From positions 214,138 through 278,137 of the forward strand of contig NW_006763131.1 of the NCBI RefSeq assembly GCF_000264905.1: 64,000 bases of DNA, read 5' to 3'. The notes beneath the pieces were generated by a model. That model was not told the origin of the DNA, searched no databases, and saw only the letters and a list, made by a program, of their open reading frames with translations. The stretch is from Stereum hirsutum FP-91666 SS1 (taxonomy: Eukaryota > Basidiomycota > Agaricomycetes > Russulales > Stereaceae). Below, in pieces: positions 45,293-56,482 of the stretch. Both the position numbers and the translations under genes were made by a program. Every line of letters starts with the position of its first letter. The first letter of the stretch is position 1.

Positions 45293-46351
45293 CTAAGACT
45301 GGCTCTGATCGAGTATGAACATGTTACCCGTGAAGATGCCCCAGGGCGTCTTCTCATCCATTCGTCCTACCTCCTGGAACCCGAAATTGCGATAGAATAC
45401 AGCCTAGTAATAACCATCATGGTGTTAACCAGCATAAAGGCTGTACGGAAAGAGTACACCTGCATTTTCCTCGGATTGCGTTCCGAGCGCGACTAGTTTC
45501 TTTTCACTCGCGGCCTAATTTGAGACGATTTGTATTGGTAATCGCGGAGAGAACGAAACCACGTACACGATCACAAACAGCTCGGATGATTGCAGAACCT
45601 AGCCCTTGTTTTTGACAATCCGGACGAGTGGCCATGATATTGCAATACCACGCATCACGCTCGGTCTGGAACAGCATTGTAAGATAAAACATCAGCATAC
45701 AACCGAAAAATGTAACTTACAGTCGGACCCAATACTCTGGTCTTGAATGCGCGGACCTTAGGGGAAAACTGAGGTACTATGAGGATTTCCCAGCATATTA
45801 TATTTATATAAAACAACAAATCACTTGCATCATTGGTGATCCATTCTTGATATTCAGGAGCAATTTTGGAAAAGAATTCATTAAATCCCAAAGCGCGCTG
45901 CTCCTCTCTGACAGGCACGTCAGGACGGATGATGAAAGGGAAGCAGCTGAAGTTACTCACGTAGCATAAAGGACTTCGCCTGGACCGAACCAGACACCGA
46001 TTGACACAATATCTGTCAGATCTGAGCTGTGCGACGCTACGTATACTGCACCGCTATGGAAACCTGCGCGGACCATCGATCTCCACATCACCTCTGAGAG
46101 GCTCAGGTCTCCCCCTGTAAATACCTTCGCAGCGATGTCTAATATCTCCGATTATTGGAATCCGCACAAGAGACAAGCAAGATACAGTACACACCTCCGT
46201 CGTAAGCCCTGACACATACATCCACAACTGAATCCAATTGCGAAGCTATTGTAGCACACGTATTTTCATGACTAGTATGAGCAACCAGAGTTTGTTGTTA
46301 ACACATACCTATGGGCTCTTTGAGTTGGGCAACGTATACGCTTTGGTGCAT
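45293..46351 (-). CDS. GNAT-family N-acetyltransferase (fungal small type)
   Basis: It starts MHQSVYVAQLKEPI, followed by an exon AKVFTGGDLSLSEVMWRSMV, then AGFHSGAVYVASHSSD, SIGVWFGPGEVLYAT and EEQRALGFNEFFSKIAPEYQ. The acetyl-CoA motif is DAWYCNIMATRPDCQKQGLG, with SAIIRAVCDR. It then splices to AASEKKLVALGTQSEEN and VFYRNFGFQEVGRMDEKTPW, ending ILDQSQS at 45293. This is a typical ascomycete/basidiomycete GNAT often seen near secondary-metabolite genes. The intron at 45404-45463 has no in-phase GT donor; a GC-AG intron keeps the frame. Without it the gene would be frameshifted. It is convergent with UstYa-1. Confidence 0.7.
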
Positions 46352-49168
46352 CTTCAGTGTTGTCAGAGGTAGCGGGGAGGTTTCCAGATAATGGTATCCG
46401 TAGTCGATCTTTCTAGCAGATTGGAAAAGCCTCCTATATCAAGTAGGGTATGTTGTTGGGATATTTGTATCTGAAATGGAACCGTGTGGGTGGGTAGGTA
46501 TGTGGATGTGTGAGAAAACGTTCGATGTCAGCCAGCGCTTGAGGAGAGCGCTGGGAATCATCATGCGAGTCATCATGCTTCTGTTTATCAAGTATTCCGC
46601 GGAGATACGGGGAGGATCTTCACGCGGGGGGTCCGATGATGGAGAGTAACATACCATACTTGATTGCAACTGTGTGAGAGCATCGCCATGATTGCAGAAA
46701 TAGAACGGTCGACCACTGGCACAATTCATCAGAAGTGAGGTTGGATTCCATATTTTTCATAGATATCATGGGAATGTTCTACTAGTATCAGAATCGCGAT
46801 GGAAGAGCAGAACGTTTCGCAGTCAAACACCCTGGTTCTGAACACAGGAGCAGCGAAATGACTAAAGGTGATAGAGTGTGAAAAGCTCGGCTGGGTTGGT
46901 GGACCATGTTTGATGCAATGCGAACCGTTGTTTCTGATCATCGTCGAGCAATTTCGGAGTTGGGGAACCCCACTCGTTTAATGTGCATATGCAAAGATAA
47001 AACAATCGATGTTACAATGGTAGGGTAGCCACCATTTGCCATATACTGAACTACATTTATTACTTGAAGGAGAATACAGCCGAAGGATCACGATAATCCA
47101 AAGCGATCCCGCGAAGTTCTCAGCGGAATCATTTGAAGACCACGTCTGGCTGTGGAAATTTGAGCGCAGCGGCTGTGTCAAAATCATGAGACCTGAGTCA
47201 CTCAGAGTACAGTTATACGCCTCGTACCTTCAGCGTCGTCGGTCTCAGCTGACCGCCTGGAGAGCTCTTCCGGTTGAGGAAATTTGATGAATATCACTAC
47301 AGATATGGACAATTATCCATCAAGCAGGAGCCGGGAGGAACGGATCCAGGAGAAGCGCGCCATTACTAGGCTCCTCCATGCATCCGGATATCTTCGAAGG
47401 ATGCAGACGCTCCTGGGACGCTGAAAAAATGTAAGCATAATGAAAGTGCCTGGTAAGTGATATCGAAATCACATTATACCTTCTATGCCTTGAGGGTTAT
47501 TCCCAAAGGTACGCTTGAAAACGGTATCTGGTTGAGGAGACACCAGGGCAGCAGCTTGGGAAGTAGATGGAAAATTTCAATCCTAATGTCTAGAGGTGCG
47601 ACCGAAACATCGTTGAAAATTCAAACCTTCGACAGAGTCATCCGAGCCATCCCGTCTAGATTGCAAGACAGTAGAGTCTATGTCACGGAGAACAAGAAAG
47701 ATATCAGTAAAGTGTGGCCTTCGTAGTTGTAGAATATCAAGAGGTGTAAGCATAGCGCACCTTCAGCCTTTCCAACTGGGATGGCAGCAGTGCAAGCGAC
47801 GTAGAAACACAGAACAGCTGACACAAAAGAGCACTTCATCTTTGAGTAGGCCTGAAGTTGTGTTTAGGAGTTAGGATCGTACTTCTATATAATCCTCTGG
47901 GGAAGATCGGCAATTACCGCGACGAGGGGGATGTCGGAGTACGGAGATCAAGGTCCGGGTGTATTCTCCAGGTTTTGATTCCATTGGGGGATACATGGCT
48001 ACATACTAATCACGCACAACTCAAGTTGAATCCACGGGGATCGATATTCAACTCAGATTGGAAAGAACAAAAGAGCCACAAGATGGCCTGAAATGGGAAG
48101 AATATACCTTTCACAGCGACCTCGGGCCTGGTAACTTAGCTAGGCCCTGCGCAGAAGATTGCTAGTAGTTGCCAATAATGTCCATCATTCTACCATGGAA
48201 TTTATGATGCTGCATCCTCTACAGAAGCACCAGACGGGCGCAGAAATCATTCCGTCATATCAACCTACTCATTGAAGGTAGTAGTCCCGAACTTCCGACT
48301 CGAGCTGAGGCATCGACATTTTAACTTTGATTTAAAACTATGGCTACACCGGGCATCCACAGTGTATGTGTACAATCGGGAAAATAGCTTATCATTTGCA
48401 TATCCTCGTGTCCAATGGCGAAGCACTTAAATATACCACTGATATTTGTATTCGAATCAGCTCCGATCATAGAGTTATTTGATGTAACTGCGGTTTTCCC
48501 ATCATCCCAGGTCTAGTTTTTGCGCACGTCTCAGGTTCAACCCACTCCTCCGGTGCGCAAAACACCCCTGAAGATTAACAGTAGCAGCTATCAAAGATCA
48601 GGTGAAACAGGCTTTGGCACGTCCACGGACGAATGTAATAGACGCACATGGTAACTTGTCTTATGATGTGCGAAAGTTGTGGCTATAATATGAGCAGATC
48701 CAACAAGCTACTTGATACCCGACACATGAGCTTTAGGTCTAGCGGCAGCATTATTTGGCTCAATAAACATCTCCACTGATTGCAGAAAAGCAGAATAGAA
48801 TACTGACAGACCTTTCGCCCTATCCTCATGTGGAAGCTTGTAGCAGAGTCAAAATCTTACATAGAAGTGTGCGGATAAACCCAGAACGTTTCAGCATGGG
48901 TACTCCGCATGCAGGTCTGCGATGAGGGCCGAAACTCGGCACGATAATGCTTTCAGAGGAATGCTGAAAGTTGCCGCAGAAAACATAACGATACAGACAA
49001 CAGAAGGCGAATTAGGCCGCAGTCATCGGTCCTACTGACGAAGAAGTCCCTTCGTTCTTTCGTAAACTCCTTCGTCCTGCTCCTTGACCGCCGCCTTGGA
49101 TCTCGCCCAGCCTGCCAGTCACATAAAAATGTAAGCTATAATTATCTTGGGTTTCGAAAAATATTCTT
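46352..49168. other. 2.8 kb inside the accessory block without a firm gene
   Basis: A plus-strand frame near 47036-47290 starts PYTELHLLLEGEYS, which recalls the strand motif of EutQ-like cupins, but no domain continues from it and I cannot splice it. Frames at 47457-47726 and 46439-47187 (-) show no motif. No repeated core-peptide array typical of dikaritin precursors was seen. This gap deserves RNA evidence. Confidence 0.3.
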
Positions 49169-50388
49169 CTACACTATCGCGCCTACCGATTTCGGCTCCT
49201 TCAAGGACCTATTGGAATCCGAAGCATTAAGCGTCGCAGTGCCGAGCGAGTTCTCTATTCCACCAATCTCCGTAGTGCTTTCGGGATGTGCAAAAACCAT
49301 TTGGCCGCTGACTTGCTGCACTGTCTCCTTGGACCACCCCCGCCCCATAGCCACCCTCCAAATGATCATCTGGGGGGAAAGAGACTGACAAAGGGACAAG
49401 GTAAGGTCGTGTACTTATAACTAACAGCCTAAAGAGAAGGCGACTCACACAGAACATACCCCAAACGTACGCAAATGCATTGGATGTAGGACTACTCTTC
49501 GCATATGTCACTACAAATCCTAGACCGACCACACTGAAGGGCAACGCTGACTCCACCAGTATTGACATCACACCGGTATACATGTTTCCCATCTCAGGAG
49601 TCATCATCGAGAGAGTCATACGGCGCATCATTAAGAGTCTTCCACATATCATAGCAGTGAGAATTACGTTGAGGCTGACGGAGAGGGAGACCCATGGCAC
49701 TCCGAAATTGGCTGCGGCTCCGTTGAGCAAGAATGCACCCGGCAGGGCGCTCTCCACGATGGTGATAATGACAAGGACTAGAGTCATCGTCAGCCACGTC
49801 TATGTTTCAACTTTGAGTTGACGACGTACCGGAAGAGGCCAGGTATATGAGTGTTGGGAACGCAATAATCCACAGTTTAGATCCCCAGATCATATAACAC
49901 CGATAGAGCTAGAGCACTTGCTGTATGAGAATGTCTCAAATTTAAGGGAGCGAATGAAATGACCCACCAATAGACCATCACCTAGAATGTTCGCCGTGGC
50001 GTCGGCAGCAGACCCGAACACGTTCATCCACATTGACGTTGTGGCACCGAAGTATCCCAACGGCCCTCCTGGATGGTTCCTGTGGTCGATCCACATGAAC
50101 TCGCCCCAGAGTGCGTCGGTAGTCACGGCAATTGTGACCATCGTCATTAAGACGGCACCATAAACAACGTAGAGAACTTGGCTGCGACGATTGGACTGGG
50201 CGGGTTGACTGAGGGTACGGTGAGCGGCTTGGGAGAAGGTGAAGAGCTCTATACCTAGAAACCAGAGTTATCAGCACTAATGTGGTCGTACGCCATGTCT
50301 CAGGCGCACCATAGAGGATCCCACGCATGAAGTTGCCCACGTAGAGTGAGCGTTCAAGGGGAAGGTCTATGGGACTTTCAACAGACAT
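49169..50388 (-). CDS. Multi-TM basidiomycete membrane protein (about seven helices)
   Basis: It starts MSVESPIDLPLERSLYVGNF and splices to a cytosolic-looking IELFTFSQAAHRTLSQPAQ. Helices follow: QVLYVVYGAVLMTMVTIAV, FGSAADATANILGDGLLV, LWIIAFPTLIYLASSG, LVLVIITIVESALPGAFLL, WVSLSVSLNVILTAMICG and VESALPFSVVGLGFVVTYA. Then come SLSPQMIIWRVAMGRGWSKE and a serine-rich tail ending EPKSVGAIV. The motif YRCYMIWGSKLW is typical of mushroom receptor-like orphan proteins grouped with the DUF6533/DUF6534 families; which one is uncertain. It lies 398 bp from the divergent UstYa-2. Role unknown. Confidence 0.7.
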
Positions 50389-50785
50389 AGAAAGATAAAG
50401 TACGTGGGGAGAGGAAGGGTGGATCCTAGATGGCGTAGAAACCCTCAGACAGGTCTTATCGAATCGCACTGAAGCGCCCAAACTATTGTCTCAGGGTGAC
50501 GTATCCGGTTGTGTGGGACCATATGGCCCCAACAAAAGATTTGGGTTCATCATCAGCCCTGGATCCATGTGGCCCACCGTATAGAGGAAAAAGAATCTGC
50601 ATAATCGATGACGAATCATCAGTACGAAAGATTGGATCACTGGGGCAGTCTGCCAGGGCGCCCAAGGTTACAGTTACCCTGAGAGGGGAATGTGCATGGG
50701 AGAAATGTCCGATATCCATAGGGCAGCATACATGCGGACAACGCTTCCTGTCCGTTACTCTTCCCCCGGCTCCGTCTACTCATTG
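50389..50785. other. Divergent promoter region between the multi-TM and UstYa-2 genes
   Basis: This 397-bp region contains no firm coding sequence and separates two divergent gene starts. Confidence 0.4.
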
Positions 50786-51455
50786 ATGTACAGAGCGATG
50801 AGCTTGAAACGGCACTTGACGGAGCTGAGAGCTCACTCTCTCGGTCACTTTCTGTTTATATGCTTCGTTATCCTTGCGAAGGGATGTGGCCTAGTATTCC
50901 TTAGAAATGCGAGGGATTTGCGGAGTGCTTCACTCTTCGCCAATACCAGTATGTGCTTATCCGGTACTTAGACGAAGCTCATTTAGACCAAAAGCAGATC
51001 ACGACAATCCTATCTATTCATCCACATGGACTGTACCGCAACAGCAGGTCGTCCGAATGTCGATAGAAGAGACAATGCACTACCAAATTGACGCACCTGA
51101 AGCCGATATGGAATGGAGAGCCTTATATCCAGGAGGAGGCATGGTTTTTCTAGGAAAAGAATACCGACCCTTCACATTATCCATATTCCATCAGTTGCAA
51201 TGCCTCAATATCATACGAAAGGAGATTGTTCAAACTCATAACACATCTTCTTCCGAAGCATCTTCGCCCGCCCAGCATTGCGTAAACTACCTTCGACAAA
51301 CAGTGTTGTGTCGCGCAGACGTCTATCTATCACCAGTGATTGCATCACCTGCCCCGAAGCCTCTCCCGGACACCTATGAGTGCCGAGACTGGGAGGTCGT
51401 GTACGAGGAAGTCAGGAAGAACCAGGCAGAATATTTGGCAAGAGGTGGACGGTGA
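50786..51455 (+). CDS. UstYa/DUF3328-family protein with degenerate metal motifs, UstYa-2
   Basis: It starts MYRAMSLKRHLTELRAHSLG (or at MSLKR), with a TM helix HFLFICFVILAKGCGLVFL. A 46-nt intron joins FANT to TDHDNPIYSSTWTVPQQQ. The DUF3328 framework is clear: RMSIEETMHYQIDAPEADM, GKEYRPFTLSIFHQLQCLN, HCVNYLRQTVLCRADVYL and YECRDWEVVYEEVRKNQ; about 207 residues. The two HxxHC motifs are both altered: HQLQC (120-124) lacks the second His and PAQHC (146-150) lacks the first. It may be a non-catalytic partner, as UstYa proteins often act in pairs. Transcribed away from the multi-TM gene. Confidence 0.75.
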
Positions 51456-52314
51456 GCCTGGAAGTTCTTCGATGAAGAGGTCATAGATCACTAACCGAAT
51501 GAACGAGATAGAGTTGAAGAGAAAGAACCTGGGAGGTGAACTTTTGCAAATGCTCGGAACCTTGCGGTGGAGAAAAATACAAGGCTTCTAGCATTCACCG
51601 CTGTCTATGTTGGGTGTTATGAAGAGATCAGCGGCAGAGCAAAAACAAATAGCGGTTATATTAGCACAGTCTGACCATTTTGTCAAACAAAGTTTCACGC
51701 GGAGTCATCTCGGGATTGCTATGCACGTGAGAAACGTGTTGGTGGCAATTTACTTGGGAGTTCATCGAACTTGAGCTGTACAAAAATTGAGACGGTCTCT
51801 GGAGCTTGGAAATACCTGAGATCAGTGCTTATTAACGTAAAAGAAGACAAAGTAGATTCTTACGTGGAGGACAAAGTATGACGCGCTGAAGATATTGATG
51901 ACATTTACAACCGATCAGGCTCACTCCTACGGGCATCCGATCCAATCCCATATTGAGGGACGAGCCAACATAACAGGGGGAGCGGGCTAGTTGCCTATAG
52001 GGAGATACACGATTCCGAATGTACTCGAGAGGAAGAATGAAGGCTGAGAACTAGAACTGTGCTCAAGCCCGGAGTAAATGAAAGTCATAGTAGCAACGGA
52101 CCCACATCGTATACGGCGGAAGAATCCAAACGATATGCATACAGACATCCTAAACTTACGACCTGAACGAGGATTATGCCAAGATGATGATTGTGAATGC
52201 GAACTTCGGTGCTTTCTTACAAGTACAAGCACAGTGGTGTAAGCTGTGCACGAGAAATTGTGTGCGTGACCGTTCAACAATATTGGCATTACAAAGTATG
52301 ACATGACGCGCCAC
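51456..52314. other. Intergenic, no supported gene
   Basis: This is the 3' flank of UstYa-2. A 117-codon minus-strand frame near 51987-52340 has no motif. Confidence 0.35.
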
Positions 52315-52505
52315 AAGGCGAGAAAAGAGACGGCGCGCACAAGACAGCATGGCAGGACAGACGAGATAGCACAGGAGAGAGACCAGACCAGACCAGAGAC
52401 GGCGATACGACACGGCTAGGATGCGAGACGATATACAACGAGACAAGGCAAGGCAAGAGAGAACAGTATGAGACGAGTTTGAAAAATCACAGACGAGACG
52501 AATTT
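52315..52505 (-). repeat. Degenerate TCTCGT-like tract downstream of HNH copy B
   Basis: On the gene-sense strand it is made of imperfect TCTCGT, CTTGTC and TCTGGTC words, of the same kind as the tracts after copies A and C. Confidence 0.5.
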
Positions 52506-52545
52506 CCCCCACTGAAATCGCTACGGTGCATTAGAACAACGAATC

Positions 52546-53755
52546 TCATATTCCCGCTCCATCTCTCTGAAGCCACCGCGCCACATTCGCTCCCGGAGGC
52601 TCGACACGCTTGCCTAGTCCTGCATTGTACAAGCCTGTAAGCACTGAGCACATTTCGCTGAACTTGTCAGGTTCTTCGATGACTGGTTCATCCGTGTAAG
52701 CTGAACTACGATCAACAGGGAGGGGTTTAGGAAGATGCCCCGGGAGAATACGAAGCGCACTGTCGTCTCCAACACCCCACTGCCGTAACGCAGCAGCTCC
52801 GTAAGTGCAATCGAGAAGGAACGCAGACAGCTTCTGAATGCTGTGGTTGGCAAAAGCGGCATCCGTGTTATCGCCCATCCCAAAGAGGTGTGCGTCCGAT
52901 GGGTTTATGAGCCATTGTGCAGTGAATCGCTGGTAACCGGCTCTGGAAGGGTCGGAGAGCGTCTGGGGAGGGAACAGGGCCCGCCGATCGGATTTTGGTA
53001 TATCTTCTACGGTGAGGATGTGATTGGGAGTCTAAGAGGCACAATTTAGACCCAAACTTGGGGGATGATGCAGGCAAACAATCTTACGTGCGTGATAGCC
53101 CACGAGCCATCATCGTAGAGACCATGCGGGTTACACAAAAAACCGTTCGTTTTATCGTCCATGTCCCTCAGCGTAGCGATGGGATCGTCGACGTCGTGAC
53201 CCGGTTCATCGCAACTGTACGAAGGGGGTTCCGAATCTGGCTGCAGGCGTATACGAATGAGCTTTTGAAGCCACTGAGATGACCACCGGGGGTTAAGCAT
53301 TGGTTTGTGCTGGCATGACGGATGGAAAACGCACCTCACTGCCTCTTTGGAAAGGTATGATGTGAGCGGCCTCGAAGAAAGGTAATCCTGTGAAGATGCA
53401 GCGCTCGTCGCGCTCACGAAGCTTGTCCGTGAAATCCCGCTTTCGAAAGTCGCTGGTTGCGGAGTCTTCTCCCTTCCTACCTAGGGCGGTGGGGTCGAAT
53501 GTTTTGGCATCCGCAACTGGATGTCAAGAGTAACGATAAGTTGCCCGGTATGTCTGCAAAAATGACGAATGCTCACAACTTGAGATACTTGACAGGATGG
53601 AGACAAAGGGCGCGGAGCCGCGAGTTTGGAATCATGAGAACGACGGGGTCTTCAACGATCTCCTCTACAGCAGGTTGTCCATAGTCGAGAGGCGGAGACC
53701 TAAAGTGAGAGCCTTTGGGAACTAAAGCGAATGTGATGGTAGAATCCGAAGACAT
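52546..53755 (-). pseudogene. HNH_2-domain protein, copy B (deleted and frameshifted)
   Basis: It aligns along its length with copies A and C: start MSSDSTITFALVPKGSHF, HNH block RCIFTGLPFFEAAHIIPF, NGFLCNPHGLYDDG, and C-terminus KLSAFLLDCTYGAAALRQWG ending VARWLQRDGAGI. Exon 1 has lost about 46 codons: VKYLK runs straight into the GTGAGC donor, so the exon now ends in phase 2 instead of phase 1 and the HNH exon would be read out of frame. About 40 residues are also missing from the acidic region of the last exon. A changed splice site could rescue the frame, but none is apparent. The promoter motif and downstream tract are retained. Confidence 0.7.
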
Positions 53756-54049
53756 TTTCGAGTGGACGAGGGCGAAGAGAAAGAGGAGAATCGCCAATGA
53801 CAACCAAATGACATCGCTGGACGTATTTGTCCCTATTTGTCCTTGTGTGTCAATGTTAGCGCCACAGTGGCGTGTGGCGGTCGCCCATGTCAACAATACG
53901 CTTGCTATATCCGCTAACGCTCGATGTGGGACCGAAACCTTGCAAGATAGCTATGTACTCATTGTGTATCATTTTCGACGACTGCCTGTATAAGGCAGCA
54001 TGCACAATCGCTCAATCTTATGTGAGAGGATCGGATATGATTCGAGGAG
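53756..54049. other. Promoter side of HNH copy B
   Basis: It contains gtggcgtgtggcgg (about 53868-53881) and gtccttgtg words matching the promoters of copies A and C, about 105-130 bp upstream of the ATG. Confidence 0.4.
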
Positions 54050-54280
54050 TTAGAAGACGGGACATCAATGATTAGTCTATAGTACACATCCGTGCGGCGA
54101 GCGCTGTGCAAGTATACACATTTTTGATGGTGGCAGGTAAACGAGAAAGCTCTGTATGTACAGTCCGTACAGTCTATGTGAGCGAAAATCTATGTCGAGA
54201 GGGTGCAGGTAGTGGAAAGTGAAGATAAAGCATAAGTGGACAATGTCTATTCTACGAGCTCAATATCGATGAAGATGGCA
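54050..54280 (+). repeat. Dispersed block D, copy 2
   Basis: It matches 58575-58810 closely over about 230 bp, including agcgagcgctgt, ctctgtatgtacagt, tctatgtgagcgaaaatcta, gtcgagagggtg and gatgtctattctacga-like words. It lies on the promoter side of HNH copy B, unlike the copies near A and C. Confidence 0.65.
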
Positions 54281-55194
54281 TGGAGGATGGACTGGTGGGT
54301 GTAGATGACAATGATGTGGCATCCGACGTAGGAGAGTTCCAGGACGGCTGGGATTCGGATGACGAGCAGGTCGGGGGACTTTTTGTAGGGGGTACTGAGA
54401 AGTACATAGCCGGCGAGGATTCAGATGGCTTCGTGGGTGTTGAGGACGAGACAGATCAAAGTGATGGGTGGGAGACGAATTGAAATATATACTGTTCGAT
54501 CTATATTACACGTAGATTTGGTTTGCAGTACGACAGAAATCGTGACGCAGAAAGGCCAGTATAGGTAGAAGCGAAACTTTGTTTCTGGTGGCCTATGTAC
54601 TCGATAGCGCCACACAAATACGAAAACGGGATTGAGTGGCGGCGCTCACAGGCGAAGTCAACTGCTACCATGTTCGCCGCTCGCCACTTCCCTTCCCACT
54701 TGCACTGCAACATTCAAGGTCAATGGACGGGCAGCCACACTTTGGCATACCCTCCGAGTTCCACACCTGAAGCTCGCCAATCAGCACACCCGCACTCGAG
54801 TTCGAATGAGCATCTGATGCAGAAGCAGAAAGCTAAGCCTTCCTAACTGCCATAGTCGTGACCCGAGCCTGACATCGTAGCAGGGGTGTTCATCCTCACG
54901 TTCTGGTGCTGATGGGAATGGTATGAGGGGAGAACGACAAAGGCGATGTCACGACCTTTCTCAACGCTATCACATCCTTCTTCCTCTCCTCCTCCCTCCT
55001 CTGCCCTACAACCACATCCTGTCCCCATTCATTCATCTTGGTCGAGTTCCAGGCCCTAGCGGGCTCTTGTCTTCTCTTTCTTTCATTTATTTTCTTTCTC
55101 TTTCGTGCTTACTTCGCGCTCTCGCGCTCGACAACGTCGAACGCGTGCGAGACGCGTCATCAGGTGCTTAGCGCGTCGTCCACGCTCACCGCGA
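54281..55194. other. Region without a firm gene
   Basis: A 67-codon plus-strand frame (54280-54483) is very acidic (GVDDNDVASDVGEFQDGWDS) without a motif. The rest includes an adenine/cytosine-rich stretch. It may hold decayed coding sequence. Confidence 0.3.
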
Positions 55195-55740
55195 ACAACG
55201 ACGCGTGTTGCCTCCTTCTTTCGCACCACCACTACGGACTCACTCACACCTCCTCGTCCACCTCTGCCTACGTACCCACGTACGCGCGCCCGCATCCGTG
55301 TTCTCTCTCTACCGTCGATGTGTTGTGGCACTCGTGACACGCCGACAGCGTCTATCTCCGATTATGAGGAAGCGAACGCCCTCGCTCTTCCGCGATCGCA
55401 CCTGCGTATACGCGCGCGCACGCAAACGTGCGTATCCATCGCCTCAAAACCATTCGAGGAGGGTGGAGGATTAGAGATGGGGAGGAGTGCGAGCATACAG
55501 GAGATGAGGGCATACGGGGGCGAGTGCCCTGGTGCGTCATCTTTTTCTTTCCAAATCTCTTTCTTTCTTTCTCGGTCCCGCGCATCCCATCTCCCTCATC
55601 CAAGCGAGGTCGAGCCATATTTTCCACCCGCCACGTCCACATTCGCATACGCACGAACGCACGCACACCGGTGTGTATATTCGTCCCTTCAAGGCCGTCC
55701 AAGGAGGAGTCAGGGCTAGAGACCGGGTGGAGGATAGTGC
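55195..55740 (+). repeat. Three diverged tandem units rich in (CGCA)n-like runs
   Basis: Units of about 150-200 bp, near 55195, 55360 and 55560, each have a CT-rich start, a purine/pyrimidine-alternating core (acgtacgcgcgcccgc; tacgcgcgcgcacgca; tacgcacgaacgcacgc) and a GA-rich end (gaggagggtggagga; ggaggagtcaggg). The frames that cross them are low-complexity and probably not coding. Confidence 0.5.
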
Positions 55741-56482
55741 TTGCAGGCTGAACATGGTCGTGGTTCCACCCTTGTGAATGATCTTTCTATGTTCTCATTC
55801 ATCTAGTCCATCATGTATCCAAGATGCCCGTGCCGTGCTTGCTCTGTGCCTCTCCTCGAGTAGGTCGTGTAGAACTTGTCACTCTTCGGTGTTATCGAGC
55901 CTCTCAGGGTGAGGAGAATGGTGAAGTGTGCATGATATCTGTAGCAGTTCTTTCTTTCACTCCCGATCAATCTAGGGAGTATGTACTTAGTCTCAGTTTC
56001 CAGTGATGTAATCCAACAAAAAATTGTTGTGTGGTCCCCCTTTGTCCATAAGCTCACAGACATTGCCACAACACTGACAATATATATACAAAGGATATCA
56101 ACCACGAAAGAAATCACCTCGACCTGTCTCTTTGATCTTGCTGTTGTTGTTGTGGCCCGAAGGGCACAATGTGGCACCGCGCCACAGCTCGAGCGTGACC
56201 CAGAATCACGCCCGCGCTCTTTTCTCAAAGTCGAGGGCGAAAAAAAGGTGCCGGGTCGTAAAAAATCACTCAAAACTTTTATATCTCAATCGCATCAGTT
56301 TTTCTTTCTGATCAGACGCGAGTGGGATGGGTACGAGTCTAACAGTACTGGTGAAGCGGCCGCCGCACGGCGTGGCACCAGTGTTTTAGGCCCCACAAAT
56401 AAGGACAAACACGTCTGGCGTTGTCACCATTGGGAGTTCTCCTCATATTCTCCTCCTTCCTTCCGCCCTCGTCCACTCAAAA
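55741..56482. other. 5' region of HNH copy C with palindromic promoter words
   Basis: The proximal part holds GCCGCCGCACGGCGTGGCAC (56360-56379) and AAGGACAAACA (56401-56411), related to the promoters of copies A and B. Further left, tggcaccgcgccaca near 56171 is a similar palindrome. No coding frame is supported. Confidence 0.45.

Noticed and set aside
42840..48100. Dikaritin precursor peptide with repeated cores
   Set aside because: No signal-peptide frame with repeated segments and dibasic cleavage sites was found on either strand.
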